Below are positions 8,643-18,902 of a DNA stretch of 39,322 bases, piece after piece. This DNA comes from Acidobacteriota bacterium. Lineage in GTDB: Bacteria; Acidobacteriota; Terriglobia; UBA7540. Numbering within the stretch: the stretch's first letter is position 1; each line of letters begins with the position of its first letter. The stretch lies in NCBI GenBank assembly GCA_021828285.1, contig JAKASG010000024.1, forward strand, positions 1 to 39,322, given 5' to 3'. Made by a program: the position numbers and the translations under genes. Under the pieces are notes generated by a model that was given only the letters and a program-made list of their open reading frames with translations, searched no databases and was not told the origin of the DNA.

Positions 8643-8669
8643 TTGACAGGCGTGGGGGGGGGGTATGCT
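8643..8669 (+). promoter_or_regulatory. Sigma70-type promoter with a G10 tract in its spacer
   Basis: A perfect TTGACA (8643-8648) is followed by a 15-base spacer and TATGCT (8664-8669). Ten consecutive G (8654-8663) make up most of the spacer. Transcription would begin near 8676, with a 58-base leader and a strong AAAGGAGG before ATG 8734. The spacer is two bases short of the 17-base optimum, so changes in the G run would change promoter strength. Motifs are seen; phase variation is inferred. Confidence 0.55.
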
Positions 8670-8733
8670 ACGGATGAAGCGGTTTTGTGTCTTCGGCGGT
8701 AACGGTAGTCAGATTGAATAGAAAGGAGGCGTA

Positions 8734-9159
8734 ATGGCGAAGGCGGGCATTGACAGATGTGGAGAGCGATTCCTGGTCGCGGTCGCGGCGCTTCTTATCT
8801 CTGCGGCGGCTGGGGCCGGGCGCGCAAGCGCCGCTTGCGGTACGGATTACGCCTGTGCGCAGACCACAGAGTCCCAAACTGTCGAGGTCATTTGCGGCGG
8901 CTCATGCGGCTCGTACAGCTTCGACATACCGTACGGGTACACGAGTCCCACCTACTGGAGGTGGGACACAACCTGCGTTCTCGGCTGCTGCGATGAGCCG
9001 GAGGACAGTTACTACCTTACGTCGCTAGAGTGTGAATCCGGGCCCTCCGGGAACAGGAGCTTCGAAGCAGGGTCTCCACTTCTTGCAAATTCGCAGATTT
9101 TCCTTGTTCGGGGATGCGACGGCAGGTACTCTGTGGTGAGGTTCGGCGCGTCAAGCTAG
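8734..9159 (+). CDS. Exported cysteine-rich protein of unknown function
   Basis: This 141-residue protein begins with a signal peptide: MAKAGIDRCGERF, the hydrophobic core LVAVAALLISAAAGAG and a cut near RASA-A. The mature part of about 108 residues holds nine cysteines in the patterns CGTDYAC, CGGSC and CVLGCC plus two single ones, suggesting a disulphide-bonded secreted or periplasmic protein. It is otherwise rich in Ser, Thr, Gly and Tyr. AAAGGAGG 5 bases before the ATG is the best ribosome binding site in this part of the window. I recognise no family. It lies just behind the G10 promoter and 24 bases before a second exported protein, so the two are probably one operon. Confidence 0.72.
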   Translation: MAKAGIDRCGERFLVAVAALLISAAAGAGRASAACGTDYACAQTTESQTVEVICGGSCGSYSFDIPYGYTSPTYWRWDTTCVLGCCDEPEDSYYLTSLECESGPSGNRSFEAGSPLLANSQIFLVRGCDGRYSVVRFGASS

Positions 9160-9183
9160 CCATCCAGAAAGGGGCGAGCACCC

Positions 9184-10371
9184 ATGCATTACGCGCTCCA
9201 TTGCAAGCCCATCGGTGTCCTGGCGACAGGCTTGGCGGTCGCGACGCTGGGCTTTGGCGCCAGCGCGAAGACGCCGGGCAAGACGGCCTCGGCCAGTCGG
9301 ACCGGACCCCCGCCCGTAACGAATCTTTATCCGTCCGAAACCGCTGAGTTCTCCGCGCCGCCACCTGTCGCCGTGGCGGGCGGAACGCAGTGCGACACGA
9401 ATGGGAACATTTACCTTCAGTACTACCCTTCGGTCGAGGCAATCGGCCAGATGATGCAGCTCCACCACAGCGTGGAGGGTCCGCCGCTCACTGAGATAAA
9501 GGTGGGCCCCCGCAGTACGTTGGAGTTCCCGGTAGGGCCGTTCCAGGGCTACAAGGAAGCGAGCGGTCTCGGTTATTACGTGACGCCGAGCGGCACCGTT
9601 TATAGCCTCGCGTGCGGGCTCGGTTCGGGCTCCGAACCCAAGGGGTACTGCGCATGGCTGGTGACGAAATACAATCACGATGCATCGGTGGACTCCACCG
9701 TCAAACTTCGCCCGCCCCGCGGCGTGAACCTTCAACCATCCAGATTTGCCGCCTTTCATGACGGCAGCCTCCTGGTGGCGGGCTTTTCAGTGGGTCGGCA
9801 TGGCGGAGCGCGACCATTCACCGGCATCTTTGATGCGGGCGGTAACTTCCAGGGGAATCTCACGCTGCCGGACGATGTTGCCCCGGCGCCCGCCCGGACG
9901 AAGGCAAAGCGGAGTTCTCCCGGCAGGTTGCCGGCGTCGGGCCGCACCGCCAAGGCGAGGCGCGATGCCGCCCGCCGCCTGTTTGCGGCCGTTGGAGGAG
10001 CGCGGATCGTCGGGGCGCTCGACGGCACGATTTACCTGCTGCGCGACGGCTCGCCCGAGACGCTCTACACCATCTCTTCCATTGGCACGATTCTGCGGGA
10101 GCAGACCATAACGCCTCCCGGGCGCGGACTTTCGCCCTTTGGTGTGAGCCTGACCGGCCAAGGTGACCTTTTCATTTACTACACAGTAGAAGGCGCTGGC
10201 GAGAAATCGGTGCTCGCCCTAGTTGACCCGCAATCGGGAAAGGTCGTTTCGACCTACAATGCGCCGCCTAGGGCCGGTGTCCCCGCCTGCATGACGAACG
10301 GGGGCGATATTCTGTTCGCGCGCGAAAGCAAGTCCGGACATCTCGCAGTCGCAGATTACAGCCCCGAGTAG
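9184..10371 (+). CDS. Exported protein of unknown function with beta-propeller-like repeats
   Basis: The 395-residue protein begins with a signal peptide (IGVLATGLAVATLGFGASA, cut near residue 28). The mature part repeats motifs such as CDTNGNIYLQY, TPSGTVYSLA, FHDGSLLVAGF, ALDGTIYLLRDG, TGQGDLFIYY and TNGGDILFAR, which resemble the D-G-x-hydrophobic turns of beta-propeller blades. A strongly basic Ala/Arg/Lys-rich insert spans about 236-270 between blades. AGGGG lies some 9 bases before the ATG. Only 24 bases separate it from the Cys-rich gene. I recognise no named family; the propeller fold is inferred from the repeat spacing. A surface or periplasmic binding role would fit, but nothing shows a ligand. 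Confidence 0.72.
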   Translation: MHYALHCKPIGVLATGLAVATLGFGASAKTPGKTASASRTGPPPVTNLYPSETAEFSAPPPVAVAGGTQCDTNGNIYLQYYPSVEAIGQMMQLHHSVEGPPLTEIKVGPRSTLEFPVGPFQGYKEASGLGYYVTPSGTVYSLACGLGSGSEPKGYCAWLVTKYNHDASVDSTVKLRPPRGVNLQPSRFAAFHDGSLLVAGFSVGRHGGARPFTGIFDAGGNFQGNLTLPDDVAPAPARTKAKRSSPGRLPASGRTAKARRDAARRLFAAVGGARIVGALDGTIYLLRDGSPETLYTISSIGTILREQTITPPGRGLSPFGVSLTGQGDLFIYYTVEGAGEKSVLALVDPQSGKVVSTYNAPPRAGVPACMTNGGDILFARESKSGHLAVADYSPE

Positions 10372-10416
10372 CGGCGGCGGGATACCTGATTAACATCCAT
10401 CCCGCGGTCATGCGCC

Positions 10417-10452
10417 GAGATCCGCATCCGCAAAGGATGGCCCGGCAAATAG
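10417..10452 (+). repeat. Second copy of the M61 gene tail (remnant)
   Basis: The sequence encodes IRIRKGWPGK followed by TAG, in the same frame relation as the true M61 tail at 8545-8580. No upstream M61 coding remains before it. It is either the remnant of a decayed M61 paralogue or a trace of the event that brought in 8581-10416. Confidence 0.5.
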
Positions 10453-10525
10453 ACCGTTGCCCGTCGGGGCGGAATTCCGCGCCGCGACCAAGGTTTCGAT
10501 TGCTGCCGAGAGCTCGCCCGCTGCA

Positions 10526-10765
10526 TCAGGACTCGCCGAGCAAGTCTTGCTCTGCCACACCTTTGTGACGCGCCACGGAGCGAAGGACGGCATTCAGCGT
10601 TCCGATGCGGAGGGTCTTATGAGCCGGCACAGCGATGCGCGGATGGGAGGGAGTTTCGGTTTCAAGAACAACATGGCCGCCCTCCTGATGGACGACCTGA
10701 TAATCCCAATTTTTCGGAAGCAGGGTGACGAGGTCCGCGCCGCTTAGATCACGCGGAATTTTCAT
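10526..10765 (-). CDS. hicA: HicA family toxin (mRNA interferase)
   Basis: This 79-residue protein has the double-stranded RNA-binding-like HicA fold: MKIPRDLSGADLVTLL, then YQVVHQEGGHVVLET with the catalytic His31 after two glycines, then a PAHKTLRIGTLNAVLRS block and final helix. HicA cleaves mRNA (and tmRNA) during translation when its antitoxin is lost. The ATG overlaps the hicB stop by four bases (ATGA), showing translational coupling; the open frame extends 51 codons further upstream but that part lies inside hicB in another frame. Antitoxin-first order is the less common HicBA arrangement. Family call is strong. Confidence 0.88.
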   Translation of the reverse strand: MKIPRDLSGADLVTLLPKNWDYQVVHQEGGHVVLETETPSHPRIAVPAHKTLRIGTLNAVLRSVARHKGVAEQDLLGES

Positions 10766-10974
10766 TGAGCTGTCAATACTTCGTCGCGGGTGAGGTGAAG
10801 GCGGATAGATGCAGGGCGTTCGCGGCGATCGAAGTAAAACGCGCTCACGGCTTCTCTCACGTTCAGGCTCAACTCCTGCCAGTTGTCGGCCTCCGTGAAA
10901 ATCGCCTCGCTCAAACATTCGGCGACTAATCCGCCGTCGGCTTCCTCGGTCACCTCAAAAACCAGCTCGTTCAT
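10762..10974 (-). CDS. hicB: HicB family antitoxin, short form
   Basis: This 70-residue protein has the partial RNase H fold of HicB: FEVTEEADGGLVAECLSEAI, then TEADNWQELSLNVREAVSAFYFD. It should bind and block the HicA encoded directly downstream. It ends soon after that domain, so the C-terminal ribbon-helix-helix or HTH domain that lets longer HicB proteins repress their own operon is absent. A weak promoter-like pair on the minus strand (TTGTTT at 11009-11004, 17 bases, TAGGAT at 10986-10981) would start transcription almost at the ATG, so the message may be nearly leaderless. The ATG has only a weak ribosome binding site. Confidence 0.82.
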   Translation of the reverse strand: MNELVFEVTEEADGGLVAECLSEAIFTEADNWQELSLNVREAVSAFYFDRRERPASIRLHLTRDEVLTAQ

Positions 10975-11139
10975 AGGCCTATCCTAATGGAATTGCCTGC
11001 TTGAAACAACTGAATCCGCCGTAAATTCTCGCGCTCTCCTACCCTTAGCGGATATTCAGTAAGCGCCGCGTTGCTCTCGAACGGTGACCTGCGGAGTCTC
11101 GAAACGCGAAGGCTTGGGGTTTCGTTTGATCCTCTCCGC

Positions 11140-11148
11140 TGATATGAT
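11140..11148 (+). promoter_or_regulatory. Extended -10 promoter of the TIM-barrel gene
   Basis: TGATATGAT is an extended -10 element (TGn plus TATGAT). No good -35 is seen 17 bases upstream, as is usual for extended -10 promoters. Transcription would start near 11155, about 15 bases before the ATG. Confidence 0.45.
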
Positions 11149-11169
11149 TTCCTGGCGCAAGGAAAACCG

Positions 11170-12090
11170 ATGAATCGCCGTGAATTCCATCGAAGGTTAG
11201 CGGGAGCGGCGCTTGCGGGCACCGCGGGCGCGGCGAAGGCCTCACCTCAAGGCCCGATTGCGCTTCGCGGTCAGCAAGGCGACGACCCGCTGCCCGTTTC
11301 GATCATGTTGTGGACCGTGTTTACGAAACTGCCCTTCGAGGCTCGGCTTGAAAAAGTGGCGGAGGCGGGCTACCGGCACGTCGAGCTGGTCGGTGAATTT
11401 GAGAAATGGTCCGAAGAAGATTATCGCCGGGCTCTTGGGAAGGCGCGCGAACTCGGCATCACCTTCGACGCCACTTCAGGCGTTCGGCATTCGCTCGCCG
11501 ATCCTGCGGAACGCGATGCGATGCTGGACGATCTGAAGAACTTGGTTGCGATTGCGGAAAGGCTCAATTGCCCGGCGGTCATTTTGCTTTCGGGCAACGA
11601 AGTTCCGGGCATGAGGCGCGCGCAACAGCATCAAAGCTGCATCGAGGGATTGAAGCGCGGCGCGCAACTCATCGAAGGCAAGAACATGCGCCTGCTGCTC
11701 GAAAGCATTGATCCCGAAGAAAACCCGCACTGTTTTCTTACTCGAGCGTCCGAAGGATTTGAAATCATCCGGGCGGTCAACCATCCGCAAGTCCAATTTC
11801 TCTACGATTTCTACCACGAGCAGGTTGCCGAGGGAAACCTGATTGAGAAGCTCGTCAAGAATTTCAACCTCGTGGGCCTCTGCCACATCGCGGACGTACC
11901 TGGCCGTCACGAACCGGGGACGGGCGAAATTGATTACACCAACATTTACAGGAAACTCGCCGAGCTCAATTACGCTCACCTGATCGCCATGGAATTCCTG
12001 CCGCGCCGCGATCCCGTCCGAACGTTGCGCGAGGCGCGCTTGCAGGCGATCAGCGCGTTTGCCTCGGCTTCAGCGGCCCGGCGCAGTTAA
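11170..12090 (+). CDS. Tat-exported TIM-barrel protein of the hydroxypyruvate isomerase / xylose isomerase-like family
   Basis: The 306-residue protein starts with a twin-arginine-type signal ([20 protein letters not shown]), then an AP-endonuclease-2/xylose isomerase-like barrel. Likely metal ligands lie at strand ends: the VELVGEF glutamate, Glu in LLLESID, the YDFYHEQ Asp/His pair, His in [18 protein letters not shown] and Glu in AMEFLP. That set, especially [12 protein letters not shown], is typical of hydroxypyruvate isomerase (Hyi) proteins, which interconvert hydroxypyruvate and tartronate semialdehyde. Export by Tat suggests it acts on a periplasmic sugar or sugar acid instead. AAGGA 7 bases upstream fixes the ATG. 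Its stop overlaps the convergent AraC stop by four bases (TTAA). Confidence 0.83.
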   Translation: MNRREFHRRLAGAALAGTAGAAKASPQGPIALRGQQGDDPLPVSIMLWTVFTKLPFEARLEKVAEAGYRHVELVGEFEKWSEEDYRRALGKARELGITFDATSGVRHSLADPAERDAMLDDLKNLVAIAERLNCPAVILLSGNEVPGMRRAQQHQSCIEGLKRGAQLIEGKNMRLLLESIDPEENPHCFLTRASEGFEIIRAVNHPQVQFLYDFYHEQVAEGNLIEKLVKNFNLVGLCHIADVPGRHEPGTGEIDYTNIYRKLAELNYAHLIAMEFLPRRDPVRTLREARLQAISAFASASAARRS

Positions 12091-13034
12091 GCGCTCGCGC
12101 GCAAACGGGCGATGTCCCTGGCCGGCGCGCTGCCGAAGAAGCGGCTGTAGTCTCTGCTGAAGTGCGAGGCGCTGAGGTAGCCCACGCGCTCGCTCGCGGC
12201 GCCCGCATCCATCATTGCTGACAGCATGAGACGCCTGGCTTCCTGGAGGCGCAGCGCCTTTTGATAGTGCAGCGGGCTCATCGAAGTGACGGATTTGAAG
12301 TGCTGGTGGAAAGAGGAAACGCTCATGTGGACCAGCTCAGCCAACTCTTCGACTTTCATGGGCTGCGCGAAGTTCTCGCGCAGCCAGACAATCGCCTTGG
12401 CGAGCCGGTGCACGCTCGATTCGGCAAAACCCATTTGGGCGACCCGAGCCCCGATGGGGCCGCGAAGGACGCGGATCAAAATCTCATCCATGACGAGCGG
12501 GGCGAGCAGTTCGACGTCGCCGTCATGCGGCAGGCACTCCATGAGCCGGGTCGCGGCTTTTACAACGCGCGGATCGGCCGAAACGACATAAACGGCGCGC
12601 CGCTCTTGAACCGCCGGCAGACCGCCTGGAAAAACCTTCAAGGCCAGCTCAGTAACCTTCGGCGGGCTGAGGTCGAGCCTCAAAGCCAAGTAAGGCACAG
12701 CGAAGCTCGCCTGCGTGATCAGGGCGGCAACAGGAAGTGGGATGGAAAACACCAGCATGCGCGACGTGTCGTATTCATAGGCTTCCTGGCCCACGATGAC
12801 GGTTTTCGCCCCTTGCGCGACAATGCACAGCGACGGCGACTGAAGGGCATGCACACATTCTGAATTGATTCTCGAGTAGCGGCTTGCATGCAATCCCGGG
12901 ATGCGCAAATCGAAAGTGCCGTCGTGAGGAGCATAGGCGGCAATCAAGCGGGATAATTCAGCAAGGGGCGGCTCGCCGGTCCTTGCATGCTTGTTTTCCC
13001 GCCGCGGAGAAGCAATTTTGCCATGAGTCTTCAC
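12087..13034 (-). CDS. AraC family transcriptional regulator with AraC_N domain
   Basis: The protein has an N-terminal AraC_N sensor ([19 protein letters not shown] through [24 protein letters not shown]), the type found in YqhC, which controls aldehyde reductases in E. coli, and a C-terminal pair of HTH motifs ([21 protein letters not shown] and [18 protein letters not shown]). I chose GTG 13034 (315 residues): AAAGGAGG lies some 13 bases upstream and the length fits the family. The frame stays open to 13235 but the added part has no similarity. It is the last gene of the minus-strand operon running from 15534, 97 bases behind DUF1697. It may bind the direct repeats at 15588-15626. Confidence 0.83.
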   Translation of the reverse strand: MKTHGKIASPRRENKHARTGEPPLAELSRLIAAYAPHDGTFDLRIPGLHASRYSRINSECVHALQSPSLCIVAQGAKTVIVGQEAYEYDTSRMLVFSIPLPVAALITQASFAVPYLALRLDLSPPKVTELALKVFPGGLPAVQERRAVYVVSADPRVVKAATRLMECLPHDGDVELLAPLVMDEILIRVLRGPIGARVAQMGFAESSVHRLAKAIVWLRENFAQPMKVEELAELVHMSVSSFHQHFKSVTSMSPLHYQKALRLQEARRLMLSAMMDAGAASERVGYLSASHFSRDYSRFFGSAPARDIARLRASA

Positions 13035-13131
13035 GCCTTCGAGAATACCTCCTTTGCGATGGTCATGGCCCTCAACGCTAAGATAGACCCCGGGTTCCTG
13101 AGGGCGGCTTCTTGAAGTCTTTCCCGGCAAG

Positions 13132-13677
13132 TCAGCCCCGGTCGCGCCCATCGCAACCTTTCTCCAGCACCTTGAGAATCGCCCTGATCGTATTCCAATT
13201 GCGGGTTGTGGCGGGGACTCCGAAGAGCTTGTCAATTCTCCCGAGGCAAGAGATGGCCCTCATTTCGCGCCGGTATTCGCCAAAAAGAAACCTGCCGCGC
13301 CTTGAGCGTACCCGCAGGAGCCACTTGCCTTGCTCTGGAATACAAAGCGGAATCGAAGGCGAGACCCGGGGTCGTTTCGCCAACACGCTCACGAAATGGA
13401 CGATTTCGGGCCGGTGGGGTTCCCCGGCAAAAGGACTATCCGAGGCAGCCGCGATCAGCTCCTGATGCGTGCAAATCATCACTTGGGGCTCGAATGGCAA
13501 GCGCCGGAGCAATTCGGACCGAAACCGCGATTTGCTCACTGCCCTGCAGACGACGAACGTCCCTGCCGCGCCAATGTTTACCACACCGAAGTCTTTCAGT
13601 TGATTTGCGAGGATGCTGGGGCGAAAGGTCCTATGCCCGCCCACGTTCACGCCCCTCAAGAAAGCAACGAGTGCCAT
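13132..13677 (-). CDS. DUF1697 family protein
   Basis: This 181-residue protein opens with [18 protein letters not shown], the recognisable start of DUF1697 proteins, followed by [21 protein letters not shown]. The C-terminal part is highly basic ([21 protein letters not shown]). The function of the family is unknown; small cytoplasmic alpha/beta proteins. No good ribosome binding site is seen, which fits translation within an operon: the upstream cupin gene ends 34 bases away. Confidence in the family is high, in any role nil. Confidence 0.83.
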   Translation of the reverse strand: MALVAFLRGVNVGGHRTFRPSILANQLKDFGVVNIGAAGTFVVCRAVSKSRFRSELLRRLPFEPQVMICTHQELIAAASDSPFAGEPHRPEIVHFVSVLAKRPRVSPSIPLCIPEQGKWLLRVRSRRGRFLFGEYRREMRAISCLGRIDKLFGVPATTRNWNTIRAILKVLEKGCDGRDRG

Positions 13678-13711
13678 GGCTTTGATTGTACGCGAACCGA
13701 CAACCTGCGAG

Positions 13712-14107
13712 TCAGCGCCTGTATTGTTCGTCGCTCACCTTTTCCATCCAATCCACGGCCTTGCCGTCCTTCTTTTCCTGAATGGCGATGTGGGTTATTG
13801 CAGTCGTGGGCGTGGCGCCATGCCAGTGCTTCTCGCCGGGCGCGAACCACACGACATCACCGGGCCGAATCTCCTCAATCGGGCCTCCCCAGCGCTGTGC
13901 CCATCCGCAGCCTGCCGTCACGAGGAGCGTCTGGCCGAGCGGATGCGTGTGCCAGGCCGTGCGCGCGCCCGGCTCGAACGTGACGCTCGCGCAGGAGACG
14001 CTCGCCGGATCGGGCGCCTGCATGAGCGAATCAATCCGCACGTTCCCCGTGAACCATTCCGAGGGCCCTCTGGCGGAAGCTTGCGAACCCACTCGCTTGA
14101 TTTCCAT
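13712..14107 (-). CDS. Cupin, (R)-hydroxynitrile lyase type
   Basis: The 131-residue single-domain cupin matches the acidobacterial manganese-dependent hydroxynitrile lyases (GtHNL of Granulicella, AcHNL of Acidobacterium) nearly end to end. The metal ligands known for GtHNL are all conserved at the same numbers: His53 and His55 ([10 protein letters not shown]), Gln59 and His94 (GEKHWHG). Active-site positions Ala40, Val42 and Gln110 are also conserved. Those enzymes split or form cyanohydrins such as mandelonitrile in vitro; the natural substrate is not known. GGGAGG about 8 bases upstream supports the ATG. It lies between DUF2255 (20 bases) and DUF1697 (34 bases) in one operon with an aldo/keto reductase. 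Confidence 0.9.
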   Translation of the reverse strand: MEIKRVGSQASARGPSEWFTGNVRIDSLMQAPDPASVSCASVTFEPGARTAWHTHPLGQTLLVTAGCGWAQRWGGPIEEIRPGDVVWFAPGEKHWHGATPTTAITHIAIQEKKDGKAVDWMEKVSDEQYRR

Positions 14108-14127
14108 GTCCTCACCCTCCCATTTGC

Positions 14128-14520
14128 CTAATCCGAAGGTGCGCCGGTGGCTCGCGGCACGATTTTGATGGTTGCTGAGCGAGCACGGGCGCCATTCATT
14201 GGCTTAAGATACGGGCTGCCCTTGTATTTCTTCCGGTAGGCGTCATCAATGAGGTCGTTGATCGAACCGGCGACCGGCTCAAACGCAACATCTTTGGTCA
14301 TGCCGGCCGCCGTGATGCGTCCCGCTTTCTGGCGCAGAGCCGCCTGGTACCAGCTCGATTTCTGCCCGTTGTAGGCGCGCACGTAGAGGCCGTCCCCGGC
14401 CACGACAGACCAGATCCACGTCGGAGTGCCGTAAGATTTTCCACCCTCGCGGAACGGCGAGATGTGCAGGTCGTCGGTTTCAGCAATCCTGCGCAGTTCG
14501 TCTTTTGGCCATGTGGCCAT
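14128..14520 (-). CDS. DUF2255 family protein
   Basis: This 130-residue protein matches DUF2255: [21 protein letters not shown], then [22 protein letters not shown] and [15 protein letters not shown]. The pattern resembles small split-barrel flavin/F420-dependent nitroreductase-like proteins, so binding of a flavin or deazaflavin is possible, but this is inference. The C-terminus is basic. It starts 18 bases after the aldo/keto reductase and precedes the cupin by 20, so it is surely in the same operon. Confidence 0.82.
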   Translation of the reverse strand: MATWPKDELRRIAETDDLHISPFREGGKSYGTPTWIWSVVAGDGLYVRAYNGQKSSWYQAALRQKAGRITAAGMTKDVAFEPVAGSINDLIDDAYRKKYKGSPYLKPMNGARARSATIKIVPRATGAPSD

Positions 14521-14538
14521 CAGCGCGCCTGCCTCTGT

Positions 14539-17577
<3,039 letters not shown>

Positions 17578-17595
17578 TGGCCCGAACGGTGTAGC

Positions 17596-17856
17596 ATGAA
17601 TCAGCCGGCAAAACCCGCAAAACCCGATTCGTTCGAGAAAAATCTTGAGCGCCTCGACGCCATCGTGCGCCAGCTTGAGGAAGCGGATCTGGCGCTCGAA
17701 AAAGCTTTGCAACTTTATGAGGAGGGCATGAAGCTTTCCGAAGTGTGCCGCCAGCAACTCGAAGAGGCTGAAGGGCGAGTCCAAATCCTGATGAAGAAAG
17801 CCGGAGGCAAAGCCGCCGCCGAGCCCTTCGAGCCGGAGGAGCCGGAAACAGCGTGA
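17596..17856 (+). CDS. xseB: Exodeoxyribonuclease VII small subunit
   Basis: The 86-residue protein is the helical small subunit of exonuclease VII, several copies of which wrap the XseA catalytic subunit that degrades single-stranded DNA. The family core is visible: FEKNLERLDAIVRQLEEADLALEKALQLYEEGMKL, then CRQQLEEAEGRVQIL. An acidic Pro/Glu tail follows. The large subunit gene xseA is not in this window. The stop overlaps the ispA GTG by four bases (GTGA), so the two are translationally coupled; xseB-ispA-dxs is a common order in bacteria. Confidence 0.93.
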   Translation: MNQPAKPAKPDSFEKNLERLDAIVRQLEEADLALEKALQLYEEGMKLSEVCRQQLEEAEGRVQILMKKAGGKAAAEPFEPEEPETA

Positions 17857-18755
17857 GCCCCGCCGTCGAAGTCACTCTCGCGCAATTTCTCCAGGAGCAA
17901 CGCGCGCTCGTGGATCAGGAACTGGAACGCCTGCTGCCGCGCGCTGACGAGTATCCGGTGACGATTCATCGGGCGATGCGGCATTCGGTGTTCGCCGGAG
18001 GGAAACGCCTGCGTCCGGTCCTTTGCCTGGAAGCGGGACGGCTTGCGAGCGGCGAGGAAAAACCGTTGCGGCGCGTGGCGGCGGCGCTCGAGTTGATTCA
18101 CACTTACTCGCTGATTCACGACGACCTCCCGGCGCTCGATAACGACGATTTGCGGCGCGGCCAGCCGACTTGCCACCGCGTTTTCGGGGAAGCGATGGCG
18201 ATTCTCGCCGGAGATGCGCTGCTGACGCTCGCGCTGCACGCGCTTGCCGAGCCGGGTCTTTGCCTCGCCGAGCGGCAACTGAGAATGATTTCCGATCTCA
18301 CGCGTGCTATCGGCACGCCGGGCGGGATGGTGGCGGGGCAAGTGGCGGACCTTGAAGCGGCGAATGGCGCCGCGGATGCAGAAGCGCTCGAATTTATCCA
18401 CCGGGCGAAAACGGGAGCGTTCATCGCCGCGAGCCTTCGCGCCGGCGCGCTTGTGGCCGGCGCTGCGGAAGCGGACCTCGACGCGCTCGCCGTCTACGGC
18501 GAAAAAATCGGCCTCGCCTTCCAGATTGCCGACGACCTGCTGGACGTTTCCGGAACCAGCGCGGAATTGGGGAAAACGCCCGGCAAGGACGACCGGCAAA
18601 GGAAAGCGACTTATCCCGGACGCTACGGGATAGAGACTTCGCGCCGGAGGGCGGAATCACTCGTGCGCGAAGCCACGGCCGCGCTCGAGCGCTTCGGAGC
18701 ACGCGCTCAGCGCCTGCGCGAAATGGCCCAGTATTTGATTGAAAGGACGGCTTGA
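17853..18755 (+). CDS. ispA: Polyprenyl (farnesyl) diphosphate synthase
   Basis: This 300-residue prenyltransferase condenses isopentenyl diphosphate with allylic diphosphates, giving farnesyl or geranylgeranyl diphosphate for quinones, undecaprenol and carotenoids. It has GGKRLRP at 49-55, the first aspartate motif DDLPALD at 90-96 and the second, DDLLD, at 227-231, plus the KTG of the lid helix near 186. The start GTG overlaps the xseB stop. Two extra residues in the first motif (DDxxxxD) are typical of bacterial farnesyl/geranylgeranyl enzymes. It sits one gene before dxs, the first step of the pathway that feeds it. Confidence 0.93.
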   Translation: MSPAVEVTLAQFLQEQRALVDQELERLLPRADEYPVTIHRAMRHSVFAGGKRLRPVLCLEAGRLASGEEKPLRRVAAALELIHTYSLIHDDLPALDNDDLRRGQPTCHRVFGEAMAILAGDALLTLALHALAEPGLCLAERQLRMISDLTRAIGTPGGMVAGQVADLEAANGAADAEALEFIHRAKTGAFIAASLRAGALVAGAAEADLDALAVYGEKIGLAFQIADDLLDVSGTSAELGKTPGKDDRQRKATYPGRYGIETSRRRAESLVREATAALERFGARAQRLREMAQYLIERTA

Positions 18756-18902
18756 TTGCCAAGGGACGATTGATGAATGCCGATTGAAAGAGAAGCGGCC
18801 AGCCGTCAGCTCCGAGCCATCAGGCTTGAGCGTTTGCTGAGGGTTGATCGCTGAAGGCCAAGAGGCAACCGTCAATCAGAAACCGGAAATCGCCAACAAA
18901 TC

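Noticed and set aside
8581-10452. Exported cassette as a transposon
   Set aside because: No transposase, terminal inverted repeats or target duplication; the bracketing repeat is an imperfect gene tail.
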